Below, one piece after another: positions 1-8,752 of a DNA stretch of 64,000 bases. The notes under the pieces were generated by a model. It was given only the letters and a program-made list of their open reading frames with translations. It did no database searches and was not told the origin of the DNA. Location: positions 467,543-531,542 of the forward strand of contig DYIU01000002.1 in the NCBI GenBank assembly GCA_020723485.1, in the 5' to 3' direction. Numbering within the stretch: position 1 is the stretch's first letter; every line of letters starts with the position of its first letter. The position numbers were made by a program, and so were the translations under genes. The DNA is from Acidimicrobium ferrooxidans (lineage in GTDB: Bacteria > Actinomycetota > Geothermincolia > Fen-727 > Anoxymicrobiaceae).

Positions 1-39
1 TCCACGCCGGGCCATTTCGCTTCCCCGGACGTCGAGGGA

Positions 40-876
40 ATGGAGACACTGCTGCTTCTGGCGGCGGGGCTCGTGACCGCCACGTTGGCCCAGGCCACCC
101 TCGCCTCGGCGGCCGGTCTCCTGCGGACGACCGGCAGGCGGCGCCAGGCTCTCGTGGACTGGGGAGAGAAGACCGAGATCGACGTCGGCGGCAAGTCGGT
201 GCCGGGCAGGTTCACGGCCGGCTCCGGTCGGGCCGGGGGGATACCCGTCCTGCTGCTGCATGACTACGGCGGCAGCTCGTCCGACCTCGGGGACCTCGCG
301 TCGGCGATTGCCGCCGGGGGCCGCCCTGCTCTGGCGGTCGACCTGGACGGACACGGGGCCAATCCGCGGGGCATCTCCGACGCGTCGATGAGCGACCTCC
401 TCGAGGCTGCGTCCGAAGAGCTCCGGCGCAGGTCGGGCGGTGGGGACCTGGACGCGGCCGGGATCGGCCTGGGCGCCGCGCTGGCCATGGAGCTTCACCG
501 GGCCGGAAGAACACGCAGGGTCTTTGCCGTAGACCCGCCGCCACGAGACCGGGAGGGCGCCGCGCTGGTGAACGCCCTGCGGGAGCTCGGCCCGGTGGAG
601 GTGGTCCGCTCCTTCCTGAAGCCTCCCGCACGCCGCGAAGGTGGTGGGCGGCTGAGCCTCGCGAGACTCATCAAGGAGCTCCCAGAGCCGGGCCTGATGG
701 AGCCCGGGGAGGTAGCGGTCGCCGGCACCGAGGGAGAATGGTTCGTCTCACAGGAGGTGCTGGAGGAGTGGGTGAAGGGCATCGGGCTGCCCGGCGTTAT
801 CCTGGCGGCCGCGACACATCGGTCCGCCGTGCGGGACGCCGCGCTCCTCGAGGCTTTAACGAGCGCCCTGTCCTGA
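40..876 (+). CDS. Alpha/beta-hydrolase-fold protein, nucleophile apparently lost
   Basis: A 278-residue protein with a hydrophobic N-terminal segment (about residues 2-28) that could anchor it in the membrane, followed by an alpha/beta-hydrolase-like core: LLLHDYGG around residues 71-78 (HG oxyanion-type turn), DLDGHG at 101-106 and a late His in ATHRS. The nucleophile elbow reads GIGLG (141-145), so Gly replaces the Ser of GxSxG; it may be a non-catalytic relative. The reading frame is open to the left edge of the window and the AGGGA before ATG 40 is too close to be a good ribosome site, so the true start may lie outside. It converges on the PatA-like gene with adjoining stop codons. Confidence 0.6.
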   Translation: METLLLLAAGLVTATLAQATLASAAGLLRTTGRRRQALVDWGEKTEIDVGGKSVPGRFTAGSGRAGGIPVLLLHDYGGSSSDLGDLASAIAAGGRPALAVDLDGHGANPRGISDASMSDLLEAASEELRRRSGGGDLDAAGIGLGAALAMELHRAGRTRRVFAVDPPPRDREGAALVNALRELGPVEVVRSFLKPPARREGGGRLSLARLIKELPEPGLMEPGEVAVAGTEGEWFVSQEVLEEWVKGIGLPGVILAAATHRSAVRDAALLEALTSALS

Positions 877-1752
877 CTAAGCGCGGTCGGACGGCCAGGC
901 GGGCATGAACATGTGCCACTGGGACGGGTCCTCGCGGATGAGCTCCTCGAGGTTGTGGGCCACCTGCTGCATCGTCTGCTTTACGACCAGCTCGCGGTCC
1001 GCCGAGCCGTCCGGGTAGATGGGCTCGGTCGCGGTGCCGACCCACCCGTCGCGGGTGTTTTTCACAGTGACGCAGACAATGGGCGCGCCGCTGCGCATGG
1101 AGAGCGTAGCGGGACCGGGGGGCAGCGTGGTGCGCTCGCCGAAGAACTCCACCTCCACCCCCTTGCCTTTGAGGTCCCGGTCACATAACAGGGCGAGCAT
1201 GGTGCCCCGGCCGAGCGCCTCGATCATCGCTTCCCTCGTCTCAGGCTTGTGGTCGTACGGGAAGATGTCGATCCCCACGCCCTTGCGGAGCCGGCAGAAC
1301 AGCTCGAACAGCTCCGGGGGCTTGAGGACCTCGGCAACCGCGGCGAACGGGGCGAGCTCCGAGAGGAAAACGGCGCCGGCCTCCCACGAACCGTAGTGGG
1401 GCAGCACCACCAGGACGCCCTTGCCGTAGTCAATCGCCTTCTGCAGGGCGGGCATGTTGACCTTGCTGAACCTCTCCAGCACGTACTCCCTGGACCGGGT
1501 GGGCAGCCAGATGATGTCCACCCAGTATTCGGCGTAGCAGCGGCATGCCGCCCGCGCGGTCTTCCTGACCTCGCGGTCGCTCGCGGTCGGCCCAAGGGCG
1601 CGGCGCATGTTCCGCTGTATGAGGCGCCGCTTGCGCGGGAACGCGCAGTAGTAGAACAGTGAGCCGGCCCGGGCCAGCCCCTTCGTGAACCTCACCGGCA
1701 GGACTCCCACCACCTTGTCGGCGAGCAGGAACAGGTAGTAGACCGGGCTCAT
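877..1752 (-). CDS. Lysophospholipid acyltransferase, LpxL/PatA-like
   Basis: A 291-residue membrane-associated acyltransferase of the LpxL/HtrB superfamily. The HX4E catalytic motif is HYGSWE (His119, Glu124), preceded by a hydrophobic N-terminus (YYLFLLADKVVGVLPV). ATG 1752 is chosen because it gives an ATGA overlap with the preceding CDP-alcohol transferase gene; in-frame extension upstream is Arg/Gly-rich and looks like noise. In mycobacteria the acyltransferase PatA follows the phosphatidylinositol-phosphate synthase gene and acylates PI mannosides, so acylation of an inositol-lipid glycoside is the contextual guess. The mannosyltransferase pimA that normally comes next is absent here. 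The substrate cannot be read from sequence. Confidence 0.85.
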   Translation of the reverse strand: MSPVYYLFLLADKVVGVLPVRFTKGLARAGSLFYYCAFPRKRRLIQRNMRRALGPTASDREVRKTARAACRCYAEYWVDIIWLPTRSREYVLERFSKVNMPALQKAIDYGKGVLVVLPHYGSWEAGAVFLSELAPFAAVAEVLKPPELFELFCRLRKGVGIDIFPYDHKPETREAMIEALGRGTMLALLCDRDLKGKGVEVEFFGERTTLPPGPATLSMRSGAPIVCVTVKNTRDGWVGTATEPIYPDGSADRELVVKQTMQQVAHNLEELIREDPSQWHMFMPAWPSDRA

Positions 1753-2399
1753 TCCTTCAGCGCCTTCCAGACCTCGATGAGCCTCTCGATGAGCGTCTCG
1801 ACCAGGAGCACCGCGAGGATCCAGAGCACAACCTTGAGGACCCACGGCGACAGGCCGTTGAAGAAGAGCCCTATCAGGAGGAGTATTGTGCGCGGCGCCC
1901 TGGCCATCAGGCCTGCCTTGCAGTGTACGTCGAGAGATTCGGCCCTGGCGCGGACGTAGCTAATGAGGAACGAGGTCACCAGCACGACGAGGGAGAGCCC
2001 CACGTACACACCTTCGCCGAGCTCGAGGTAGTAGACCATCAGTCCCAGGAAGATGGCGGCATCGCTGAGGCGGTCCGAGAACGAGTCCAGGAAAGAGCCG
2101 AAGACGGTGATCCTGTCGAGCTTCTTGGCGATGTAGCCGTCCACGATGTCAAGCACGCCCGCGAACGTGAACAGCCCGGCGGCGAGGGGCACGCTGCCCA
2201 CGGCCAGGAAGTAGCCGCTCGCTATACCGACAGCGAGCCCGAACACGGTGATGAGGTTGGGCGACAGGCCCAGGTTTCCAAACAGCCAGGTCACAGGGCG
2301 GAAGAAGAAATCGCTGAACCAGCGAAGCCCCTCCTCCATCTTCTGGCCGCGGGAACGCGTCGCGTCGGAATCCCGTACACCCTCCACCTGGTTACTCAA
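1749..2399 (-). CDS. CDP-alcohol phosphatidyltransferase, PIP-synthase-like
   Basis: A 216-residue integral membrane enzyme that transfers a phosphatidyl group from CDP-diacylglycerol to an alcohol. The family signature is visible as DIVDGYIAKK followed by GSFLDSFSD, giving the four metal-binding Asp; the usual Arg after the conserved Ala is Lys. SYVRARAES and the basic GLMARAPR stretch resemble the inositol-phosphate-binding region of actinobacterial PIP synthase. The TTG at 2399 is preferred: AAGGAG sits 6 nt upstream and it overlaps the previous stop as TTGAGTAA; ATG 2339 is an alternative without a clear ribosome site. It is translationally coupled to the acyltransferase downstream. Confidence 0.8.
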   Translation of the reverse strand: MSNQVEGVRDSDATRSRGQKMEEGLRWFSDFFFRPVTWLFGNLGLSPNLITVFGLAVGIASGYFLAVGSVPLAAGLFTFAGVLDIVDGYIAKKLDRITVFGSFLDSFSDRLSDAAIFLGLMVYYLELGEGVYVGLSLVVLVTSFLISYVRARAESLDVHCKAGLMARAPRTILLLIGLFFNGLSPWVLKVVLWILAVLLVETLIERLIEVWKALKE

Positions 2400-2604
2400 C
2401 TTCGTCTCCTTCGGTATCCCATATCTCACCGAGCACGCCGCGGGCTTCCGCGGCCCGCTCCTCGGGCACCATCACCCCGTGCTGGCCCCCTATCCCGGTA
2501 TAGGCGAACGCCCCGGGGCGGCGCAGTATCACCGGTATCCCGGCGGCCTCGACCGCGGACTTCAGCATCCCGGCTGCGATAAGGTCGGGCGCTGACGCGA
2601 CCAC
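2392..2604 (-). CDS. DUF2007-like small protein
   Basis: About 70 residues. WVVVASAPDLIAAGMLKSAV followed by EAAGIPVIL matches the pattern of the DUF2007 'putative signal transducing protein' family: a short alpha/beta domain in which two adjacent positions of a polypeptide are scanned for 'sources' at the N-terminus. The role is unknown. The start is uncertain: GTG 2604 is taken because the conserved domain begins there; the frame stays open upstream into proS as far as 2682. It lies between proS and the PIP-synthase-like gene and overlaps the latter by 8 bp. Confidence 0.6.
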   Translation of the reverse strand: MVASAPDLIAAGMLKSAVEAAGIPVILRRPGAFAYTGIGGQHGVMVPEERAAEARGVLGEIWDTEGDEVE

Positions 2605-2632
2605 GACCCATCCCCGCGGGACGCCGGTCAGC

Positions 2633-4336
2633 TTACGGCGCCTCGGCGAGGGCGCGCTCGACCTCTCCGGAGGCGGACTCAAGTGAGACCTCCCTCCTGT
2701 CGCCCGTGTACCGCGTCTTTATGTCGACATTCCCCTGGGCGAGTTTCTTGCCCGCAACGACCTGCACCGGGAGACCGACCAGGTCGGCGTCGTTGAACTT
2801 GACCCCGGGGGAAGCCTCACGGTCGTCCACGAGCACCTGGCAGCCGAGTTCCGCCAGCTCCCGCTCGAGCCGCAGGGCCGCCTCGGACTGCTCGGACCTC
2901 TCCGGCGCGACCACGATTATCTCGACCGGGAGCGGGGCCACGGCTTTGGGCCACCTTATGCCCCCGTCGTCGTTGTGCTGCTCGACAACTGTCTGGAGGA
3001 TCCGCGAGGTGCCTATGCCGTACGTCCCCATTATTATGGGTCGAAGGACGCCCTCCCTGTCGGTGAAGTCGACCTTGAGCGAGCTCGTGTACTTGGTGCC
3101 CAGCTTGAAGATATGGCCTATCTCTATCCCGCGCGCGAGCGAGAGCCTCCCGGAGCACCGGATGCAGCGGTCGCCCTCGACGGCGCCGGCGATGTCGGCC
3201 ACCGGCTCTGCGGTAAAATCGCGGCCCTCTTCGGCCCCCCTGTAGTGAAAGTCGACCCTGTTGGCGCCGCATACAAGGCCGCCGGCGCCCTCGAGCTCTG
3301 AGTCGAACAGGACCCTCACCCCAGAGAGTCCCACCGGCCCGGTGAATCCGGGGGTGACCGCGGGAAAGAGCTCACGCTCGTCGTCCCGCATGACGTGGAA
3401 CTCATCGGTGCCGAGCGCGCGCGCCAGCTTGGCCTCCGAGACCTCCCTGTGTCCCGGTACGAAGGCCGCGAGCGCGTCTCCGGCGACCACGTACAGCACG
3501 CACTTCACCACCCCGGCCGTGGTGGTGTCCAGAAACCCGGAGACTTCCTCGATGGTCGTCATGCCGGGGGTGCCGACCTCCTCGAGAGATCCGGGCTCCC
3601 CCCCGAAACGCGGGCCCGGCTCGTGCCGCTCCAGCTCGGCGTTCGCGCCGTAGTCGCACTCCTCACAGTACACGAGCACGTCTTCGCCCACTTCCGAAAC
3701 GACCATGAACTCGTGGGACACGTCGCCGCCTATTAGGCCTGTGGAGGCCTCCACCACCCTGGTCTCGAGCGAGCACCTCCGGGCCACAGCGCTGTACGCC
3801 TCGTACATGCGCCGGTAGGTGTCCTCGAGGTCGTCCTCGTCCGCGTGGAAGCTGTAGGCGTCCTTCATCCTGAACTCCCTGCCGCGGAGAAGCCCGAACC
3901 TCGGCCTTATCTCGTCACGGAACTTCGTCTGTATCTGGTACAGGTTGACCGGCAGGTCTCGGTACGAGGGAGCTGTCCGCCCGACCGTGGAGGTTATGAG
4001 CTCCTCGGCGGTCGGACCCAGGCAGAAATCCCTGCCTGCGCGGTCCTTTATCCGCATCATCTCGGGACCGTAGGCGAACCAGCGGCCGCTGGTGATCCAT
4101 GGCTCGGAAGGGTGCAGCGAAGGGAGCACCACCTCGAGGGCTCCCGCGGAGTTCATCTCGTCACGTACGATGTCCTCGACCTTCTCCAGCGCCAGGCATC
4201 CCAGGGGCAGAAGCGTGTAAACACCGGCCGCCACAGACCTCATCATCCCGGCCCTGAGCAGGAGCTCGTGGCTCGTTATCTCGGCCTCCGCCGGTTTTTC
4301 CTTGAGCGTGGGTACGGTCACCCGCGAGAACTTCAA
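2633..4336 (-). CDS. proS: Prolyl-tRNA synthetase, bacterial type with editing insert
   Basis: A 567-residue class II aminoacyl-tRNA synthetase that charges tRNA-Pro. The N-terminus (MKFSRVTVPTLKEKPAEAE) is typical; motif 2 lies around RFGLLRGREFRMKDAYSFH, motif 3 around MGTYGIGTSRILQTVVEQ, and a YbaK-like editing domain occupies roughly residues 225-390 between the catalytic motifs. The C-terminal anticodon-binding domain begins near PVEIIVVAPE. Length fits the bacterial long form. It overlaps ispG by 4 bp (ATGA), so it is probably translated from the same transcript, in the widespread dxr-rseP-ispG-proS order. Confidence 0.97.
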   Translation of the reverse strand: MKFSRVTVPTLKEKPAEAEITSHELLLRAGMMRSVAAGVYTLLPLGCLALEKVEDIVRDEMNSAGALEVVLPSLHPSEPWITSGRWFAYGPEMMRIKDRAGRDFCLGPTAEELITSTVGRTAPSYRDLPVNLYQIQTKFRDEIRPRFGLLRGREFRMKDAYSFHADEDDLEDTYRRMYEAYSAVARRCSLETRVVEASTGLIGGDVSHEFMVVSEVGEDVLVYCEECDYGANAELERHEPGPRFGGEPGSLEEVGTPGMTTIEEVSGFLDTTTAGVVKCVLYVVAGDALAAFVPGHREVSEAKLARALGTDEFHVMRDDERELFPAVTPGFTGPVGLSGVRVLFDSELEGAGGLVCGANRVDFHYRGAEEGRDFTAEPVADIAGAVEGDRCIRCSGRLSLARGIEIGHIFKLGTKYTSSLKVDFTDREGVLRPIIMGTYGIGTSRILQTVVEQHNDDGGIRWPKAVAPLPVEIIVVAPERSEQSEAALRLERELAELGCQVLVDDREASPGVKFNDADLVGLPVQVVAGKKLAQGNVDIKTRYTGDRREVSLESASGEVERALAEAP

Positions 4337-5415
4337 GCGCCTTCACCCTCCCCGGTCGTCTCAATGAGTTTCCTGACCTCGGCTATCAGCTCCTCGAAGA
4401 CCACGCCGGGGTCCACCCGCCTGACCATCTCGCCCTTTACAAAGAGGAGGGCGCCCTCCCTGCCGCCCGCGACCCCCACGTCGGCCTCCCGCGCCTCCCC
4501 GGGCCCGTTCACCGCACAGCCCATCACCGCCACCGTGATGGGAGCCCGGTATCCTTCGAGCTCCCTCTCGACCCGCGTCGCCATATCGATCACGTCGAAC
4601 TCCGTGCGGGCGCACGTCGGGCAGGATATGACATCCGGCCCGGCGCTGCCTAGCCCGAGGGCGGCCAGGATCTTTCTTCCGACCCTCACCTCATCGACGG
4701 GTGAAGCGGTCAGCGATACCCGTATGGTGTCACCTATCCCCTCCGCGAGCAGCGCGCCTATCCCCACCGCGCTCTTGATGGTGCCGGACCATACGGTGCC
4801 CGCCTCCGTCACTCCGACGTGGAGCGGCCAGTCGCACTCCTCGGCCACCATGCGGTATGCCTCGATGGTGCGCGTTACGTCGGACGCCTTGACCGAGATC
4901 TTGAGGTTTTCGACCCCCTGTGCGGCCATCAGTTCCGCGGTCTCGACGGCGCTTCGGGCGAGCGCCGGCGCCTCCGCCCTTCCGCCCGGCCCCTGCAGGC
5001 GCCTCTCGAGAGATCCGGCGTTGACCCCGACGCGCACCGCTATCCCACGGTCGGCCGCCTCGCGGGCGATGTCCTCGATCCGCGACCTCTTCGATATCGT
5101 CCCCGGGTTGATCCTTATGCCCGCGACTCCCTGCTCCATGACCAGGTAGGCGAGCCTCCAGTCGAAGTGGAGGTCGGCGACGAGGGGGAGCTTCGTCCCC
5201 GCGACTATCCCGGAGAGCGCCTCCGCGGCGTCGCTATCCGGGACCCCCACCCTGACTATCCGGCACCCCGCGTGCTCGAGCTCCCGTATCTGCGCCAGAG
5301 TGGAGGCCACGTCGCCGGTCTCTGTGTTCGTCATCGACTGGACGCTGACGGGCGCGCCGTCGCCTACCGGCACGTCGCCGACGAGTATTCTCCTCGTTTT
5401 CGCCCTCTCTGCCAT
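4333..5415 (-). CDS. ispG: 4-hydroxy-3-methylbut-2-enyl diphosphate synthase
   Basis: A 360-residue [4Fe-4S] enzyme of the MEP isoprenoid pathway that converts MEcPP to HMBPP using reduced ferredoxin or flavodoxin. Cluster ligands are visible: Cys265 and Cys268 in SCPTC, Cys300 in MGCAVNGPGE, and Glu307 of the same motif. The N-terminal TIM-barrel part includes VQSMTNTET and the RINPG motif. It has the short bacterial length without the plant/Thermus insert. With dxr in the same gene string this shows a working MEP pathway. It follows rseP, separated by the palindromic element at 5467-5495. Confidence 0.97.
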   Translation of the reverse strand: MAERAKTRRILVGDVPVGDGAPVSVQSMTNTETGDVASTLAQIRELEHAGCRIVRVGVPDSDAAEALSGIVAGTKLPLVADLHFDWRLAYLVMEQGVAGIRINPGTISKRSRIEDIAREAADRGIAVRVGVNAGSLERRLQGPGGRAEAPALARSAVETAELMAAQGVENLKISVKASDVTRTIEAYRMVAEECDWPLHVGVTEAGTVWSGTIKSAVGIGALLAEGIGDTIRVSLTASPVDEVRVGRKILAALGLGSAGPDVISCPTCARTEFDVIDMATRVERELEGYRAPITVAVMGCAVNGPGEAREADVGVAGGREGALLFVKGEMVRRVDPGVVFEELIAEVRKLIETTGEGEGA

Positions 5416-5466
5416 CTTTCCGCCTCGCCGGACTGAACGCGACCAGGCCGCATCGAACCCGAAAAA

Positions 5467-5495
5467 TGCAACAGGGGACCTGACCCCGTGTTGCG
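5467..5495 (-). terminator. GGGGTCAG palindromic element A, terminator-like
   Basis: Read on the minus strand downstream of rseP this is GCAACACGGGG, loop TCAGGT, CCCCTGTTGC, followed by ATTTTT: a strong near-perfect stem with a T run, so it could act as an intrinsic terminator. The flank 5488-5509 is a tandem duplication of an 11-bp unit (GTGTTGCGTCA twice). It belongs to the same dispersed family as the elements at 11941, 12004, 21911, 28141 and 63239. If it terminates, ispG-proS would need its own promoter. Confidence 0.6.
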
Positions 5496-5526
5496 TCAGT
5501 GTTGCGTCAATCTATTATATACGCGG

Positions 5527-6645
5527 CTATGGCTTGAACGGGTTCCGCAGGGGATTGAAAATGTCGAGCATGGCCAACCGCAGCGCTACGAGCGAGAGCA
5601 CTATTATCACGGCCCACGCTATGGGCATGAGCTTCCGGACGTCTATCCTCTTGCCGCTGACCTTCTCCACCACTATCACGAGCAGGTGGCCTCCGTCGAA
5701 CGGCGGGAGCGGCAGCAGGTTGAATATCGCCAGGAAGAAAAAGAGGTAGGCGACGACGTACAGGAACACCGAGACCCCCTGGCCGGCCGCCTGGAAGGTG
5801 AGCCGCGTGGCCCCCACGATGCTCTGCGGGCTCTCCTGCGTCCGCGGGGTCATGCCCACGAGCTCCTTCAGGGTCTTCACGCTGAAGAGGGAGCCCAGGC
5901 CCTTGAAGAGGGCCCCCGACACCCTGCCCATCTCCTTCACCGCCTGGCCTGCGGCTGTGAGCGGGTTCGACCTCCGCGTAAAGGTGTCCTCGGTGTCGAC
6001 CCTTATCCCCAGTATGCCCCTGTCGTCGACGTCCAGGAGGGTCGCTTTCACGGTGAACGTCTCGTCACCGCGGCGCACCTCGAGCGTGACCTCTTCTCCG
6101 GGGTTGTTCTGCAGGGCCGAGCTCAGCTCGCTCCAGTCCTCCACGTCCTTGCCGTCCACCGCGACGACCAGGTCGCCCTTCTTGAGGCCCGCCTCGTACG
6201 CTGGTCCGTCCAGGACCTCCCCCGAGGTGAGCTTGACGGTCTTCTGGACCTGGCCGATCCTGCCGGTCAGCACCTGGTAACCCACCGGCCAGAAGATGAG
6301 GTAGAAGAGGAACAGCGCTATGCAGAGGTGGACGAACGAGCCGGCAACGACCACCACCGCGCGCTTCCAGGCAGGCGCCTCGTAGTAGCTGTACGGTTTC
6401 AGCTCCTCGGGGATCTCCTCGTCCGGGTTCATCCCCAGTATCTTCACCGAACCCCCGGCGGGTATCCACTTTATCGCGTACCGTGTGCCGCCCCTTTCCC
6501 AGCCGACTATCTCGGGCCCGAAGCCGATTGAGAACGTCTCGGGTTTTATGCCGACCGCCTTGGCGGCGAAGAAGTGCCCGGCCTCGTGCGTGATGACCAT
6601 GAAGGCTATGAAAAGGACTATCAGGATGGCCCAGACTACTATCAA
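5527..6645 (-). CDS. rseP: Site-2 membrane metalloprotease (M50, PDZ)
   Basis: A 372-residue intramembrane zinc protease that cleaves anti-sigma factors or signal-peptide remnants within the membrane. The zinc motif HEAGH is at residues 20-24 in the first transmembrane helix; the third ligand lies in NLLPLPPFDGG (Asp317). A single PDZ domain sits between them (about residues 140-220, GPAYEAGLKKGDLVVAVDGK). Hydrophobic helices surround residues 1-18, 105-130, 285-312 and 340-360. It begins directly after the dxr stop codon and is followed by element A. Orthologues are called Rip1 in mycobacteria. Confidence 0.93.
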   Translation of the reverse strand: MIVVWAILIVLFIAFMVITHEAGHFFAAKAVGIKPETFSIGFGPEIVGWERGGTRYAIKWIPAGGSVKILGMNPDEEIPEELKPYSYYEAPAWKRAVVVVAGSFVHLCIALFLFYLIFWPVGYQVLTGRIGQVQKTVKLTSGEVLDGPAYEAGLKKGDLVVAVDGKDVEDWSELSSALQNNPGEEVTLEVRRGDETFTVKATLLDVDDRGILGIRVDTEDTFTRRSNPLTAAGQAVKEMGRVSGALFKGLGSLFSVKTLKELVGMTPRTQESPQSIVGATRLTFQAAGQGVSVFLYVVAYLFFFLAIFNLLPLPPFDGGHLLVIVVEKVSGKRIDVRKLMPIAWAVIIVLSLVALRLAMLDIFNPLRNPFKP

Positions 6646-7800
6646 TCAGGTCTCCGTTTCCGATATGAGCGCCTCGGCCGCGGCGCGGGCGTCCGCCTCG
6701 GCCCGCCGTATCTCCTGGAGGCTCCCTCCCGCCAGGGGCTCGTGGCCCTCCAGTACTTTCTCGACCACCGCGGAGATTCCCGTGAACGGGAGCGCTCCGG
6801 CCAGGAAGGCTGCCACGGCCTCCTCGTTCGCCGCGTTCATCGCCGCGGGAAACGTCGCGCCCAGCCTCCCGGCCTCCCTCGCGAGCCCGAGGCACGGGAA
6901 CCTCTCCGCGTCCACCTCCCGGAAGGTGAGGCTGCCGGCCTCTGCCAGTGAGAGGTACTCGGCGGGGCACCCTGCCCTGCCTGGATGGGTCAGCGCGTAC
7001 TGGATGGGAATGCGCATGTCGGGTACCCCGAGGTGAGCCAGTACGGAGCCGTCGACCATCTCGACCATCGAATGCACGATGCTCTGCGGGTGTATCAGCA
7101 CGTCTATGGAGTCAAGGCCCGTCGAGAACAGGTGGTGCGCCTCCAGGACCTCGAGTCCCTTGTTCATGAGCGTCGCGGAGTCCACGGTGACCTTTGGCCC
7201 CATCGACCAGGTGGGATGCGCCAGCGCGTCGGACACCGTCACCTTCGAGAGGTCTGCCGGGTTCTCGAGAAACGGCCCGCCGGAGGCGGTCAGGACTATC
7301 CTGCGGACGCCCGCCTCGTCCTCCCCGCGCAGGCACTGAAAAACCGCTGAATGCTCGCTGTCTACCGGTATTATCTCCACGCCGCTTCGACGCGCCGCCT
7401 CCATCACCAGGTTCCCTCCGGCGACAAGGCTCTCCTTGTTGGCAAGCGCCAGTGGGATGCCGCGCTCGAGCACCGCAAGGGTCGGCGCGAGGCCCGCGGA
7501 GCCCACGATGGAGTTCAGGACCAGGTCGTAGGAGCGCGAGCCCAGCAGCTCGAGGACACCCTCCGGACCTCCGAAGAGCCGCACCCCGATGGAGTCGAAG
7601 AGGTCCGATGACCGGCGGGCGGCGTTGGCGTCGGCGAGCGCGGCCGAACCCGCTCCGGTCGCCCTCGCCTGCTCGGCCAGGGCGCGGCCGTTCGAGTGGG
7701 CGGCCAGGGCCCTCACCTCGACCTCGTCCAGCCTGGATGCCACCTCGACGGCCTGTGTTCCGATGGAACCTGTCGATCCCAGGATGGCGATTTCTTTCAA
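6646..7800 (-). CDS. dxr: 1-deoxy-D-xylulose 5-phosphate reductoisomerase
   Basis: A 384-residue NADPH-dependent enzyme that turns DXP into MEP, the committed step of non-mevalonate isoprenoid synthesis. The NADPH-binding turn GSTGSIG is at residues 8-14; metal and substrate segments NKESLVAGG, PVDSEHSA and TVDSATLMNKGLEVLEAHHLF are all intact; the C-terminal helical domain is present. Length is normal. It sits between cdsA and rseP, the common bacterial order, and its stop codon abuts the rseP start. Confidence 0.97.
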   Translation of the reverse strand: MKEIAILGSTGSIGTQAVEVASRLDEVEVRALAAHSNGRALAEQARATGAGSAALADANAARRSSDLFDSIGVRLFGGPEGVLELLGSRSYDLVLNSIVGSAGLAPTLAVLERGIPLALANKESLVAGGNLVMEAARRSGVEIIPVDSEHSAVFQCLRGEDEAGVRRIVLTASGGPFLENPADLSKVTVSDALAHPTWSMGPKVTVDSATLMNKGLEVLEAHHLFSTGLDSIDVLIHPQSIVHSMVEMVDGSVLAHLGVPDMRIPIQYALTHPGRAGCPAEYLSLAEAGSLTFREVDAERFPCLGLAREAGRLGATFPAAMNAANEEAVAAFLAGALPFTGISAVVEKVLEGHEPLAGGSLQEIRRAEADARAAAEALISETET

Positions 7801-7843
7801 CTGGCTGACCGTCCCTCGGGTCGAAGCGATTGCATCGGGCCCG

Positions 7844-8752
7844 CTAGAAGACGAAGTAGAACAGGAAGAAGAAGACCGCGGGAACCGTGAAGAAACTCGA
7901 GTCGAACCTGTCCATCACGCCGCCGTGGCCGGGGATGAGCCTGCCCATGTCCTTGACCCCGTAGTCCCTCTTGATCAGTGACTCGGAGAGGTCCCCGAGC
8001 GGTCCGAGCACCGCGACGATGAGGCCTATCACCAGCGCCACCCAGATCGAGAACCAGCCGAACTTGTTGTCGCCCAGTATCCACTGGATGAGCTGCCTGA
8101 ACAGCAGGGCGCTTGCGAGCGCGCCCAGCGTCCCCGCCACCGTTCCTTCCCAGCTCTTGTTGGGGCTTATGGTCGGGGCCATCTTGTGCCGCCCTATCTT
8201 GCGACCGATCATCCAGGCGAAGATGTCGTAGACCCAGATGAGCAGGATGAGGAACAGCACTATCCACCAGCCGTTGTTGTGGTTGGGATTGGTCTCGCCG
8301 GCGAAGTCGCGGAGCAGGACGAAGTACGACAGGCAGAAGCCGCACAAGAGCGGCGCGAAGACGGTCAGCGCTACCGCCTTGGTCGGCTTCACGTGGCGCA
8401 GGACCACCATGTACCACATGAAGCTCACGAAGATGAGGGCCACGGTCACGTAGCCGAAGCTCTCGATAGGCCTGAAATGTGCAAGGAAGACATAGGCAAG
8501 CGAGCCCGCGATACCGATTATCGCCGCGGTCGGAGTGGCCTGACCCTTCGTCTCGAAGAGGCTGAACAGCTCCACCGAGCCGATGACCGCCGCGAGGGCC
8601 ACCCCGAAAGTGAACGGTAGCGCCCCCCAGACGAGAGTGCCGAGGAACACCACCCCGAACAGGACCGCCCCGATGACTTTTTCGAGCACGGACCCCTTGG
8701 CGGGCCTCCTGCCCGAGCTCCTCTCCTCCACTTCCGCCTCGCCGCCGCTCAT
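7844..8752 (-). CDS. cdsA: Phosphatidate cytidylyltransferase
   Basis: A 302-residue multi-span membrane enzyme that makes CDP-diacylglycerol from phosphatidic acid and CTP. The C-terminal signature GVKDMGRLIPGHGGVMDRFDS is intact, and there are about eight hydrophobic segments after a charged 30-residue N-terminus. Its product feeds the PIP-synthase-like enzyme encoded at 1749-2399 in the same gene string. It overlaps frr by 4 bp. In many bacteria uppS lies between frr and cdsA; here there is no room for it. Confidence 0.95.
   Translation of the reverse strand: MSGGEAEVEERSSGRRPAKGSVLEKVIGAVLFGVVFLGTLVWGALPFTFGVALAAVIGSVELFSLFETKGQATPTAAIIGIAGSLAYVFLAHFRPIESFGYVTVALIFVSFMWYMVVLRHVKPTKAVALTVFAPLLCGFCLSYFVLLRDFAGETNPNHNNGWWIVLFLILLIWVYDIFAWMIGRKIGRHKMAPTISPNKSWEGTVAGTLGALASALLFRQLIQWILGDNKFGWFSIWVALVIGLIVAVLGPLGDLSESLIKRDYGVKDMGRLIPGHGGVMDRFDSSFFTVPAVFFFLFYFVF

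Noticed and set aside
5300-5749. Long plus-strand frames opposite ispG, rseP, dxr and other housekeeping genes
   Set aside because: They mirror codon structure of highly conserved minus-strand genes and have no family motifs.
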